A stretch of DNA of 64,000 nt from Nitrosopumilus sp. b3 (GTDB lineage Archaea; Thermoproteota; Nitrososphaeria; Nitrososphaerales; Nitrosopumilaceae): positions 177,873-241,872 of the forward strand of contig NZ_MU078696.1 of the NCBI RefSeq assembly GCF_014078525.1. The letters are read 5' to 3'. Numbering within the stretch: the stretch's first letter is position 1; every line of letters starts with the position of its first letter. The position numbers and the translations under genes are program-made. The notes under the pieces are model-generated. The model was not told where the DNA came from and searched no databases. It saw nothing but the letters and a program-made list of their open reading frames with translations. Shown one piece after another: positions 43,972-52,546 of the stretch.

Positions 43972-45069
43972 AAGATAAGGTAAGAAATCTGATGGCAATG
44001 GTGCACACAAAATTGCTAATCCTATAATTCCAATATATGCAAGTTTTCTGTTTCTAGAAAGAGGAGAGATGTCATCAAGTGGAGTTGCTCCGGGGTTTCT
44101 TGAACTCATAAAGAGAATTAGCAAAGCCATTAACCAATAATTTAACAAAACAAGGATTGCCATACTTCCAAAAGTTGCATATCTGTGTAGTTTTGGACCA
44201 AGCAATGTTCTTGCCATATGCCCTCCATCTAATTGCCATGCTGGAAGTAAATTCAAAAATGTGATTAAAAATCCAATCCATGCTGCAAACATAACTGGTG
44301 TCATAATTACCTCATGACCCTCTCCTCCTTTTCCAAATAGAGCCAAACTAGCAGTCATGAGTAATGGCTCGCCCTGATTCCATTCTATTAATTTCGATTC
44401 TGCAAATAATCCTGCTGCAATATCTTGTTCTAATACTGGTGCAGTGTATGCACCATAAATTGAAACTATCACTGCAATTACTAATCCTGCAATGGGTCCT
44501 GCAATAGCAACATCAAACAAAATTTCACGATTAATTGTCAATCCTCTTGATTGAATAAACGCACCAAATGTTGGGATTCCAATTACTGGTAATCCTGGAA
44601 TAAAATATGGCCAAGTCGTTTTTAGACTGTGTATTTTTGCAGCAATAATATGGCCAAGTTCATGAATCCCTAAAATTCCTAATAATGATAATGTGTAGAC
44701 TCCTGCCATCTCTAGAGGATCTCCAATTTCTATTATGGAATTAGTTCCTGATGTTCTATAATACCCATCAATCATTACAAATGAAATAACAACTGCAAAC
44801 AATATTCTGGGAGTCCATGAGGAACTCATCCATCTTCTTTGTTTTCTTGGTGAAAATTTCTGAATGACTACGTATTTACTATCATTCCTGGCTTCTAATT
44901 TTCCCGCATAACTCATATTTTCTAATTTTCTAGCTAAATCTTCAAACTTTAATTTAAAATCAAAGTCTTCTATTCTAAACTCTAAAGAAAATTCAGTCTT
45001 TGTAAAATCACTTACCTCGAATATAGATTTGACTAATGAGATGATCTCTTCTTGTGAGGCGTCTTCCAT
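43963..45069 (-). CDS. Site-2 protease family membrane metalloprotease (M50)
   Basis: 368 residues. A cytosolic N-terminal domain of ~80 residues is followed by six or seven helices. The zinc motif is HELGH at 136-140 and the third-ligand motif NLLPAWQLDGGH at 273-284, both intact. An ASP-like or thermolysin-like second domain is not seen. S2P enzymes cut transmembrane segments to release signalling domains. The substrate is unknown. It diverges from the acetyltransferase at 45144. Confidence 0.94.
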   Translation of the reverse strand: MEDASQEEIISLVKSIFEVSDFTKTEFSLEFRIEDFDFKLKFEDLARKLENMSYAGKLEARNDSKYVVIQKFSPRKQRRWMSSSWTPRILFAVVISFVMIDGYYRTSGTNSIIEIGDPLEMAGVYTLSLLGILGIHELGHIIAAKIHSLKTTWPYFIPGLPVIGIPTFGAFIQSRGLTINREILFDVAIAGPIAGLVIAVIVSIYGAYTAPVLEQDIAAGLFAESKLIEWNQGEPLLMTASLALFGKGGEGHEVIMTPVMFAAWIGFLITFLNLLPAWQLDGGHMARTLLGPKLHRYATFGSMAILVLLNYWLMALLILFMSSRNPGATPLDDISPLSRNRKLAYIGIIGLAILCAPLPSDFLPYLLP

Positions 45070-45143
45070 CTCTTAATTGGCGTACCTTTCCATTAAATGG
45101 TCTTTTGGTTTAAAAATAAATATTGATGCTCTTAATCTAAAGT

Positions 45144-45641
45144 ATGCAAGTAATTCTTAGACAATTGGGAGATTGTAATATTAGACGAGCTGAACCAAGC
45201 GATCTTATTTCTGTGATGGAAATTAATTTGAAAACACTACCAGAACATTATTCTGATTATTTCTATGAAAGCCTACTTGCAGAACTTCCAGAAGCATTCA
45301 TTGTTGCAGAAATTGGAGGAAAACATGTGGGATATATAATGTGTAAAACTGAATATGGTTTTTCGAATTTTAAAAAATTAGGGTTTGTTAAAAAAGGTCA
45401 TGTGGTATCCATTGCAGTTCTCAATGAATACCGAAAAAGAGGAATTGGAAATGCTCTTGTCGAGGAATCCGTAAATGGTGTAAAATTAAGAAAATGTGAT
45501 GAATTTTATTTAGAAGTTCGATGTAGTAACAATGAAGCTGTTAGACTCTATGAGAAATTAGGATTTGTAATTAGACAACAATTAAACGCATATTATCGAG
45601 ATGGCGAAGATGCATACCTTATGGCAATTGAATTAAATTAG
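45144..45641 (+). CDS. GNAT N-acetyltransferase (archaeal Ard1/RimI-like)
   Basis: 165 residues. N-terminal IRRAEPSDLISVMEINLKTLPEHY and acetyl-CoA-binding loop VLNEYRKRGIGNALVEE (Q/RxxGxG/A pattern) near 96-110, then EVRCSNNEAVRLYEKLGFVIR, typical of protein N-terminal acetyltransferases. It probably acetylates N-termini of proteins, possibly including Alba. A TATA-like TTTAAAAATA (45109-45118) is about 30 bp upstream. Confidence 0.9.
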   Translation: MQVILRQLGDCNIRRAEPSDLISVMEINLKTLPEHYSDYFYESLLAELPEAFIVAEIGGKHVGYIMCKTEYGFSNFKKLGFVKKGHVVSIAVLNEYRKRGIGNALVEESVNGVKLRKCDEFYLEVRCSNNEAVRLYEKLGFVIRQQLNAYYRDGEDAYLMAIELN

Positions 45642-45678
45642 TTCAAACCAATAAATAACTCTCAAAAAATTCTTCGCC

Positions 45679-45897
45679 ATGGATAAGCGTAAAGGTATGG
45701 GTGTTACAATTTTTGTTCTTTGCATTGGTGGTTTTTTTCTTTATGCGTATTTGTTAATGCTCTCTGAATGGAGTCCTATTGTATTACAACTATCTGTATT
45801 GATGATTGCAGGTGGTATTCTTGGAGTAATTGCATGGATTGGATATGTTATGGCAACAACCAAGCCATCTCCTGCATCAATCACTTCTGAAGATTAA
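45679..45897 (+). CDS. Small two-helix membrane protein
   Basis: 72 residues with hydrophobic stretches at about 8-28 and 33-55 and a short polar tail. TATA-like AATAAATA (45650-45657) lies 22-29 bp before the ATG, which supports an expressed leaderless gene. The stop is directly followed by the convergent trm5 stop. Family not recognised. Confidence 0.7.
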   Translation: MDKRKGMGVTIFVLCIGGFFLYAYLLMLSEWSPIVLQLSVLMIAGGILGVIAWIGYVMATTKPSPASITSED

Positions 45898-46725
45898 CTA
45901 TTTGAAAATTTTAACATCTACAACTGTTTGATAGTATCTAGGACCAACTGCCCTGACAATTTTTGAATTTAGAATTTCTGATTTGACCGGGGATACTTTA
46001 AGATAATGTTCTTCAGATAATTTTCCAGCGTCTGATTTTTTATCTGCATGAATATGTGAGTAGTAATGAATTATTCCCTCACTTTTTGTTGCATTAATTG
46101 CAGATTTTAAGAATTCATCAGATCTTTCTGGTAATAACATCAAGGTTCTATCTGATTTGTTCTCTAATTGCTCCTTAATGATATTTGAGGCATCTCCATT
46201 AATTGATATTATTTTTCCAACTAACTTGTTTAATCCAATATTTTTTTCACAGAGTTTTGAGGCAACCGGATTGATATCTAAACTGTAAACTGTACATTTT
46301 TTCTTTTTTGCAGCAATTATTGAAAACATTCCAACTCCAGCAAACATGTTAGTCACAGTTTCTCCTTCTTGAATCAAATTTGCAATTCTGTCCCTTTCTG
46401 TTGAAAGCCTAGGTGAAAAAAACGCTTTTTCCACATCTACAATAAATTTACATCCGAATTCTTTGTATTCGGTTTCGGTATTGTCTTCTCCTGCTATTAT
46501 CTCTAGATTTCGAGTACGAAAATCCCCCTCAACATCTGATGCTTGATAATATACACTACGGACAATTTTTACTTCATTTAGCAGGGTCTCCCCAATGATT
46601 TTCTTCTTTGATAGCAAGGTCTTTGGAATTCTCACAATAATTATGTCGCCAATTTGATCAAAAGCTGAGATTAAATCCTCACTTTCTTTTTCAGAAAGCA
46701 CACTCGCAAGTGATTTTTTAAGCAT
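45898..46725 (-). CDS. trm5: tRNA (guanine37-N1)-methyltransferase Trm5
   Basis: Methylates G37 next to the anticodon, which prevents +1 frameshifts. About 275 residues. Class I Rossmann methyltransferase with EKAFFSPRLSTERDRIA (Trm5 hallmark), SAM motif NMFAGVGMFSIIAA, DINPVASKLCEKN and the LPERSDEFL motif near 201. The ATG at 46725 is chosen; a TTG at 46734 overlapping the ABCE1 stop (TTGA) is an alternative. Probably co-transcribed with ABCE1. Confidence 0.93.
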   Translation of the reverse strand: MLKKSLASVLSEKESEDLISAFDQIGDIIIVRIPKTLLSKKKIIGETLLNEVKIVRSVYYQASDVEGDFRTRNLEIIAGEDNTETEYKEFGCKFIVDVEKAFFSPRLSTERDRIANLIQEGETVTNMFAGVGMFSIIAAKKKKCTVYSLDINPVASKLCEKNIGLNKLVGKIISINGDASNIIKEQLENKSDRTLMLLPERSDEFLKSAINATKSEGIIHYYSHIHADKKSDAGKLSEEHYLKVSPVKSEILNSKIVRAVGPRYYQTVVDVKIFK

Positions 46726-46730
46726 TCGAG

Positions 46731-48518
46731 TCAATGCTTGTAATAGAAATTACCTGATGATTTTTGATCCTTGTCTAATCTACTCTCTAGTTTGTTCACA
46801 CGAGGTCTGAGGCTTCTTTCGTCTCTTCTAAATGACATATCGAGGGATTTTAGAAATCTGTTCATTGCTTCAGCCTTTCGCATTGGAGTAGTAGCTGTTC
46901 CTGAAACTCCTGACTCTCCTTCAAAAATTACTATGGAATCTGAAATTAAATCCATTAGCTGTAAATCATGATCAATAATTATTGCTGATTTTCCAAACGA
47001 ACGTACAAATTTTTGAATAAACTTTGCAATTGCAATTCTATCTTCAACATCTAAAAATGCTGATGGTTCATCTAACGCATACAAATCTACTTTTTGTAAT
47101 AAACACGATGCAACTGCAACTTTTTGCAATTCTCCTCCAGAAAGATTTTTGATTGATTTATTGTATAGTTTTTTAATTTTAAGCGGTTCGAGTATTTGCT
47201 CTTCCTCCATACTCCCTTCTACAGAATTACCATTCGCTTTATCTAATACTGATATTACTTCTACATCAATATCGTTTTGTAGATATTGGGGTTTGTATGC
47301 AATCTTGATTTTTTTATTAACAGTACCTGAATCTGGATTTTCAACTCCTGCTATCATCTTCATCATGGTTGTTTTTCCAAGAGCATTAGCACCCATTATG
47401 CCTAAAACTTCACCTTTTCTTACCTCTCCTGCTTCAACTGTTACCAAAAATGTTGGATATTTTTTTACTAATTTTGGATATGTAACTATTGTACTTCCCT
47501 CTTCAAAAATATCTGTGGTAGATGATGATACATCAAAAGAAAATTTCTTGTCTCTAAATCTTACATTCTCATTTGGTAAATATCCATCAAGGAATACATT
47601 GATCCCAATTTTTGTAGATAGAATTGTAGATACAATTCCATATGCTCCTGGTTCACCATATAGAACTTCAATATAGTCACTAAGAAAATCAAGTAATGTT
47701 AGATCGTGCTCTACAACCATCACACTTTTTCCAATTTTTGCCAAGTTCTGAATTACTCTGGCAACACCTGTTCTTTGAAAAACATCATTGTATGACGATG
47801 GTTCATCAAAGAAGTAAAATTCTGTATCTTTTGATGCAGCAGCTGCTACTGCAATTCTTTGTAACTCTCCACCACTTAATTCTTTTAATCTCTGTTCCAT
47901 AGAATTTTCTAATCCTAATTCTTTGATTAATTCTCTTGATACGCCTCTTTCGTCATATTTATCAAGAAGTTCTTTTCCTGTTCCCTCAAATGCTTGTGCA
48001 ATATGATGAACTTGCTGTGGTTTGATTGATGCGCGAATTTGTTTTTGCTCAATTTTTTCAAAATGTTGTTTAAGTTCAGTACCACTATAATGTTTTAAAA
48101 TTTCATCCCATTCTGGAGGATTTTCATATCTTCCCAGGTTTGGTTTTAAATTTCCTGATAGAATATTGACAACTGTACTTTTGCCCATACCGTTTCTTCC
48201 CAGTAGACCCACTACTTCGCCTTTTTTTGGAGTAGGTAATTTGAATAATCTAAATGAATTATCCCCATACTGGTGAATTTTATCAGTAGCCAACTCACTT
48301 GCTAGATTTACAATAGTTATTGCATCAAAAGGACATACTTTAACACAAATTCCACATCCGTTACAGATTTCTTCATCAATCTTGGCTTTCTTTGATTCCT
48401 CATTGATAACAATACATTCTGCCCCTGATTTGTTAACCGGACAATACTTTATGCACTCTAAACCACATTTTTGTGGTTGACACAGGTCTTGATCTAAAAC
48501 GGCTACTCTGTGAGTCAT
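46731..48518 (-). CDS. abce1: Ribosome recycling factor ABCE1 (Rli1)
   Basis: ABC ATPase that splits ribosomes after termination. About 595 residues from ATG 48518, which gives the normal N-terminus MTHRVAVLDQDLCQPQKCG. The frame stays open upstream to 48623, but that extension runs antisense through 5S rRNA. Two [4Fe-4S] motifs (CGLECIKYCP and CNGCGICVKVCPF), two ATP sites (GLLGRNGMGKST and GIMGANALGKTT) and two LSGGE signatures are intact. A TATA-like element precedes 48518 by about 27 bp. Confidence 0.97.
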   Translation of the reverse strand: MTHRVAVLDQDLCQPQKCGLECIKYCPVNKSGAECIVINEESKKAKIDEEICNGCGICVKVCPFDAITIVNLASELATDKIHQYGDNSFRLFKLPTPKKGEVVGLLGRNGMGKSTVVNILSGNLKPNLGRYENPPEWDEILKHYSGTELKQHFEKIEQKQIRASIKPQQVHHIAQAFEGTGKELLDKYDERGVSRELIKELGLENSMEQRLKELSGGELQRIAVAAAASKDTEFYFFDEPSSYNDVFQRTGVARVIQNLAKIGKSVMVVEHDLTLLDFLSDYIEVLYGEPGAYGIVSTILSTKIGINVFLDGYLPNENVRFRDKKFSFDVSSSTTDIFEEGSTIVTYPKLVKKYPTFLVTVEAGEVRKGEVLGIMGANALGKTTMMKMIAGVENPDSGTVNKKIKIAYKPQYLQNDIDVEVISVLDKANGNSVEGSMEEEQILEPLKIKKLYNKSIKNLSGGELQKVAVASCLLQKVDLYALDEPSAFLDVEDRIAIAKFIQKFVRSFGKSAIIIDHDLQLMDLISDSIVIFEGESGVSGTATTPMRKAEAMNRFLKSLDMSFRRDERSLRPRVNKLESRLDKDQKSSGNFYYKH

Positions 48519-48540
48519 GCTTTTATCCCGTATTTTCTTT

Positions 48541-48550
48541 GTTTTATACC
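48541..48550 (-). promoter_or_regulatory. TATA element of ABCE1
   Basis: GGTATAAAAC on the minus strand, centred about 27 bp before ATG 48518. It supports the shorter start and a leaderless transcript. Confidence 0.65.
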
Positions 48551-48614
48551 TATTTTGAGCGTATTTGAAATCTGGCGTTAGGTTAATAGATGAGAATTCT
48601 TCATTAATTTTCAA

Positions 48615-48727
48615 GCCGGCCATAGCGTTAGGGTGCGACCCAATCCCATTCCGAACTTGGAAGTCAAACCTGACGTCGCTGTTGTGCTACTAAAATGCGA
48701 GAGCCTTTGGGAAGCAACAGTGCTGGC
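48615..48727 (+). rRNA. rrf: 5S ribosomal RNA
   Basis: About 113 nt. The terminal helix GCCGGC (48615-48620) pairs with GCTGGC (48722-48727). The core matches 5S RNA: CCATAGCG, GGGTGCGACCC, the loop C region CCCATTCCGAACTTGGAAGT and GCGAGAGCCTTTGGGAAG. It stands alone, away from 16S/23S, as is usual in thaumarchaea. Ends are set by helix pairing and may be off by one or two bases. Confidence 0.93.
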
Positions 48728-48776
48728 ATTTTCTAATTTATAATCAATCTTTTAATATCTAGAAACTTGGATTGAA

Positions 48777-48914
48777 ATGAATTCAATGCCTAATTGTAGC
48801 GTTTGTGGAGAAATGTGTGATAATGACATTAGATTATTGAATCACATGATGGATAAACATGGTTGGAGAAATCCAAACGTTGGAACCCCTGATAGAAATA
48901 GTAGAGGATACTAA
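48777..48914 (+). CDS. 45-aa C2H2 zinc-finger-like protein
   Basis: A short frame from ATG 48777 encodes a protein with C-x2-C-x13-H-x4-H (from NCSVCGEMC to HMMDKH), a clear single C2H2-type finger, followed by a polar tail. A TATA-like TTTTAATA (48750-48757) lies about 24 bp upstream, which fits a leaderless mRNA. A second ATG at 48786 is possible. It is convergent with pepA, two bases apart. A DNA- or RNA-binding role is inferred only from the motif. Confidence 0.7.
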   Translation: MNSMPNCSVCGEMCDNDIRLLNHMMDKHGWRNPNVGTPDRNSRGY

Positions 48915-48916
48915 TT

Positions 48917-50389
48917 TTATAATTTTTGCAAATAATCTAAGATTAATCTTACACCAAAACCTGTTGCTCCTTTTGGATTATATGATTTTTCTTTAGTAGC
49001 TATTTGAGTCCAAGCAACACCTGCAATATCAAAATGTATCCATGGTGTGTCATTAATTGCATTTCTCAAAAATGCAGCAGCTGTTATAGTTCCTGCAGCT
49101 CTTCCTATGCCCACATTTTTCATATCTGCCACATCTGATTTTATCATATCCATGTAGTTTTGATTAAGTGGAAGTTCCCACACTTCCTCACTTGTATTCT
49201 TTGACGCATCTTTGATCTTCTTTGTTAATTTTTCATTGTTTGATATAATAGCCGCAACATTAGTTCCTAATGCGACTATACATGCACCTGTAAGAGTTGC
49301 AAAATCAATTATTGCCTTTGGTGAATATTGTTTTTCTCCATATGACAACGCATCAGATAAAATCAATCTTCCTTCTGCATCAGTATTTAGAATTTCGGCC
49401 GTTTTACCACCATACAATTTTATGATGTCTCCCGGCCTGTATGATTCTCCTCCTGGCATATTTTCAACTGAGGGAATAATTCCTACAACATTGATTGGTA
49501 ATTTTAATTCTGAAACTGCTTTCATTATTCCTAAAACTGTACAACCACCACACTTGTCAAATTTCATTTCATCCATTTTGTCTCCCGGCTTTAAGGAAAT
49601 TCCCCCTGTATCAAATGTAACAGCTTTTCCAACAAGAACAATGGGCTTTTCATTTTTTCGTCCATTATTATATTCTAAAATAATTAGTTTAGGTTCATTT
49701 TTACTCCCTTGTCCTACAGCAGAAATTCCACCAAAACCTTTCTTTTTTAATTCAAGTTTAGAAATTACAGTGCATTTCATTTTATTCTTTTTCGAAATAT
49801 ATTTTGCAAAATTTGCTAAAGTTGTTGGAGTACATTCGTTTGGGGGTAAATTTGCAATACTTTTGGTAAATATTGCTCCATCTGCAATAATTTCAGAGAT
49901 TCTGATGGCCTTTGAAATGTTGTTAGATTTTGAAACAATAATTGTAAGATCTGGTGATTTCTCTATTTTCTCTTCTTTGAATTTATCAAATTTGTATAGG
50001 GCCATTTTGTAGCCTTCTACAATCTGTGAAACAGAGGAGATTGGATCGCATGCAAAACTAGGAGGAGATATAATTGAACATTGACTCAACTTTAACTCTC
50101 TTGCTTTTTGTGCAATTTTGCCTGAAACATATCTGATGGTATCGTTTGTCAGATCTTCTTTTTTTCCTAGCCCTGCAAGAAGCATTCTTTTTGCATACCT
50201 TCCTTCTGGAGTTGGAATTATGCTCAATTTTCCCAACTTTCCATCCATATCTTTTAGAGCTTGATTAATTGATGATGCTGTTTTCCCATCTGTTTTTGTT
50301 AATCCTAATACTTTGTTTGAATTTTCAAAGACAAACCCACAAAGAAATTCTGTTTTATTTTTTATGGTATTTTCAGTTTTTACTTTCAC
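48917..50389 (-). CDS. pepA: Leucyl aminopeptidase (M17)
   Basis: 490-residue cytosolic metalloaminopeptidase of the usual family length. The M17 signature NTDAEGRLILSDAL near 340 and the metal-site lysine segment VLVGKAVTFDTGGISLKPG near 255-270 are intact. It removes N-terminal residues from peptides. Monocistronic. A long antisense open frame inside it (49212-50012) is a shadow. Confidence 0.96.
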   Translation of the reverse strand: MKVKTENTIKNKTEFLCGFVFENSNKVLGLTKTDGKTASSINQALKDMDGKLGKLSIIPTPEGRYAKRMLLAGLGKKEDLTNDTIRYVSGKIAQKARELKLSQCSIISPPSFACDPISSVSQIVEGYKMALYKFDKFKEEKIEKSPDLTIIVSKSNNISKAIRISEIIADGAIFTKSIANLPPNECTPTTLANFAKYISKKNKMKCTVISKLELKKKGFGGISAVGQGSKNEPKLIILEYNNGRKNEKPIVLVGKAVTFDTGGISLKPGDKMDEMKFDKCGGCTVLGIMKAVSELKLPINVVGIIPSVENMPGGESYRPGDIIKLYGGKTAEILNTDAEGRLILSDALSYGEKQYSPKAIIDFATLTGACIVALGTNVAAIISNNEKLTKKIKDASKNTSEEVWELPLNQNYMDMIKSDVADMKNVGIGRAAGTITAAAFLRNAINDTPWIHFDIAGVAWTQIATKEKSYNPKGATGFGVRLILDYLQKL

Positions 50390-50424
50390 TGAATTTGGTA
50401 TCTTTGAAGCATTATTTAGATTTA

Positions 50425-50802
50425 CTAAAAATTAATTTTTTTGCTATTCGTTAGTAAACTAGCTGATCTAACAAAAACTGCTTTGGCTGTTTTACAATCT
50501 TGCTCACACGAATCATCAATATCAATTGAAGTAAATTTTTTTGTTTTTTTAGAAAAAAATGATTTTAATAATGGAAGTAATGCTGCTCTTCCGCCATATG
50601 CTCTTTTCTTATCAATAAACCAAAACATATCCAAAGCAGACTCGTCTAAAATTTCATCTCGTATCTTTTTTCCAAACTCTGAATAATGACCTATGATTGT
50701 GATTTTACCTCTTGCAAAAAATTTAACAATTTTTACAAATTTCATACACAAGTAACATTGATTATCAAAAACTACAATTGGAGTATGATCTTCAATTTCC
50801 AT
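50425..50802 (-). CDS. DCC-family (DUF393) thiol protein
   Basis: 125 residues. N-terminal strand IVVFDNQCYLCMKFV replaces the family's usual FDGxCxxC, keeping CxxC. The later HYSEFG and YGGRAALLPLL segments follow the DUF393 pattern. A C-terminal DSCEQDCKTA adds two cysteines. The fold is thioredoxin-like in related families, but the function is unknown. It diverges from the pentose-phosphate operon. Confidence 0.75.
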   Translation of the reverse strand: MEIEDHTPIVVFDNQCYLCMKFVKIVKFFARGKITIIGHYSEFGKKIRDEILDESALDMFWFIDKKRAYGGRAALLPLLKSFFSKKTKKFTSIDIDDSCEQDCKTAKAVFVRSASLLTNSKKINF

Positions 50803-50846
50803 ATTATTAGATAATCCCGATCAAATTAAAATATTGCAGAAGTAGA

Positions 50847-50854
50847 TTTTTATT
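50847..50854 (+). promoter_or_regulatory. TATA element of the pentose-phosphate operon
   Basis: The T/A-rich TTTTTATT segment is centred about 28 bp before ATG 50879. A leaderless or nearly leaderless transcript is expected. Confidence 0.5.
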
Positions 50855-50878
50855 CAATTTACAAAGATAACGTTCGAG

Positions 50879-52546
50879 ATGGGACTCAATTATTATCAAA
50901 TAAAGAAAAATATTCTAAGAGCCCGAAAATTAGTGATTAAAGGGACTAATGCTGCTGGCTCTGGACATCCTGGAGGTTCTTTTTCAATGGCAGAAATTAT
51001 GGGGTGTTTATTTGGTAAATATTTGAAATTTGATCCTCAAAACCCTCAATGGGAAGATCGAGATCGTCTAGTTCTTTCTAAAGGTCATGCATCTCCGGGA
51101 TTGTTTTCAAACATGGCAGTTGCTGGATATTTCCCTGAATCTGAACTTGAAACATTGAGAAAATTTGGTAGTAAATTACAGGGTCATCCTGATCTTAAAT
51201 GTCCCGGTGTAGAATTTTGTGGTGGTTCACTGGGAACTGGATTATCTTACTCTATTGGGATTGCTCTTGCAGCAAAAATTGATTCTAAAAATCATCATGT
51301 CTACACAATTATTGGTGATGGGGAATCTGATGAGGGGCAAGTTTGGGAGGCTGCAATGACTGCTGCAAAATATAAAGTTGATAATCTTACTGCTTTTCTT
51401 GATAGGAATTTTATCCAACAAGATTCTTACACTGAAAAAATTATGCCACTTGATGAAAAATTAGAGGGTGACGATCTTTCTGAGATGTGGAAAGATGCAT
51501 CACGTTGGAAGACCGGTGATAAATGGAGATCTTTTGGTTGGAATGTTATTGAAATTGATGGTCATAGAGTTGAACAAATTAGTGCTGCAATTACAAAAGC
51601 AAATGCAACAAAAGGTGTACCTACAATGATAATCTCTAGAACAATAAAGGGTAAATCTGTTGAACACATGGAAGATAATCCTCAATGGCATGGCAAAGCT
51701 CCTGACTCTGATGTGGTTCCTATAATTAATTCTGAATTGGATTCACAATTCATGATTGCACCATCAATAATTGCAGGAGATATGACAAATTTAGAAAATG
51801 AAATTAAAAGATGTGTCTCTGGGAGGGCAGACTATATTCATCTTGATGTAATGGATGGACAATTTGTATCAACAAAAACTTTTGATCATAATAAAATCAA
51901 AGAATTAAGACCTCTTACTGTGATTCCATTTGATTCTCACTTGATGATTAACGAACCCGTAAAACACGTTCAGGATTACATTGATGCAGGTAGTGACATA
52001 ATTACAGTACATGCAGAAGTAACTGATGAATCTAGTTTTGGAGAAATTCATGATTTACTAAAACAAAATCAAGTTGGTGTGGGATTTGCAATAAATCCTG
52101 ATACTGAAATACCTGAATGGTCATACAAATTCTTACCATCACTTGATCAACTAATTGTAATGTCTGTTGTACCTGGAAAATCTGGACAAAAATACATTGA
52201 AGAAACACACTCAAAGATGACTAGAATAAATTCTATTCTCAAAGAACACCATTTCTCAGGTTATATTGAGGCTGATGGAGGCGTAAATCTAGAAAATATA
52301 GGTTCAATTTTTGCTGATGGGGCCCGTGTATTTGTTGGAGGTGGAGCAATTATCGGACAACAAGATGTAAGATCTGCAATTAGGGATTTTAGGAATGAAG
52401 TTTTAAAATCTAGACGACGTATTTTACTAGACAAAGCAAATGAGTTAGGTGGTATTGACTTGGTGAAGAAATGGATTGGTTTACATGTTGTAGGAGAAAA
52501 ACAAGATCAAATTAAAAAAATTGCACAGGAGGTAGGATATCTTTGA
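50879..52546 (+). CDS. Transketolase N-terminal half fused to ribulose-phosphate 3-epimerase
   Basis: 555 residues with two enzymes in one chain. Residues 1-~280 are the TPP-binding half of transketolase: NAAGSGHPGG near 24-33, LSKGHASPGL near 66-75, and the TPP/Mg motif GDGES (146-150) to N177. The normal transketolase-N end (WHGKAP, 270-275) is followed by a ~15-residue linker. Residues ~292-505 are a complete Rpe barrel, with H321 and D323 in HLDVMDG, H354 in SHLMI, MSVVPGKSGQ (428-437) and D466 in ADGGV. These match the metal and acid/base residues of known epimerases. About 50 further residues follow. Both ends serve the same pathway, and the next genes are transketolase C-half and transaldolase. 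Confidence 0.93.
   Translation: MGLNYYQIKKNILRARKLVIKGTNAAGSGHPGGSFSMAEIMGCLFGKYLKFDPQNPQWEDRDRLVLSKGHASPGLFSNMAVAGYFPESELETLRKFGSKLQGHPDLKCPGVEFCGGSLGTGLSYSIGIALAAKIDSKNHHVYTIIGDGESDEGQVWEAAMTAAKYKVDNLTAFLDRNFIQQDSYTEKIMPLDEKLEGDDLSEMWKDASRWKTGDKWRSFGWNVIEIDGHRVEQISAAITKANATKGVPTMIISRTIKGKSVEHMEDNPQWHGKAPDSDVVPIINSELDSQFMIAPSIIAGDMTNLENEIKRCVSGRADYIHLDVMDGQFVSTKTFDHNKIKELRPLTVIPFDSHLMINEPVKHVQDYIDAGSDIITVHAEVTDESSFGEIHDLLKQNQVGVGFAINPDTEIPEWSYKFLPSLDQLIVMSVVPGKSGQKYIEETHSKMTRINSILKEHHFSGYIEADGGVNLENIGSIFADGARVFVGGGAIIGQQDVRSAIRDFRNEVLKSRRRILLDKANELGGIDLVKKWIGLHVVGEKQDQIKKIAQEVGYL
52527..52532 (+). promoter_or_regulatory. Ribosome binding site of the transketolase C-half
   Basis: AGGAGG lies 10 bases before TTG 52543 and inside the last codons of the fusion gene. 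It favours the overlapping TTG over ATG 52558 as start. Confidence 0.7.

Noticed and set aside
47149-47676. Open frame of 175 codons antisense to ABCE1
   Set aside because: It lies fully within ABCE1 coding sequence and is low-complexity in hydrophobic residues. A shadow.
49212-50012. Long open frame (266 codons) antisense to pepA
   Set aside because: It mirrors the codon pattern of a well-conserved aminopeptidase on the other strand, has no promoter or RBS, and the protein matches nothing.
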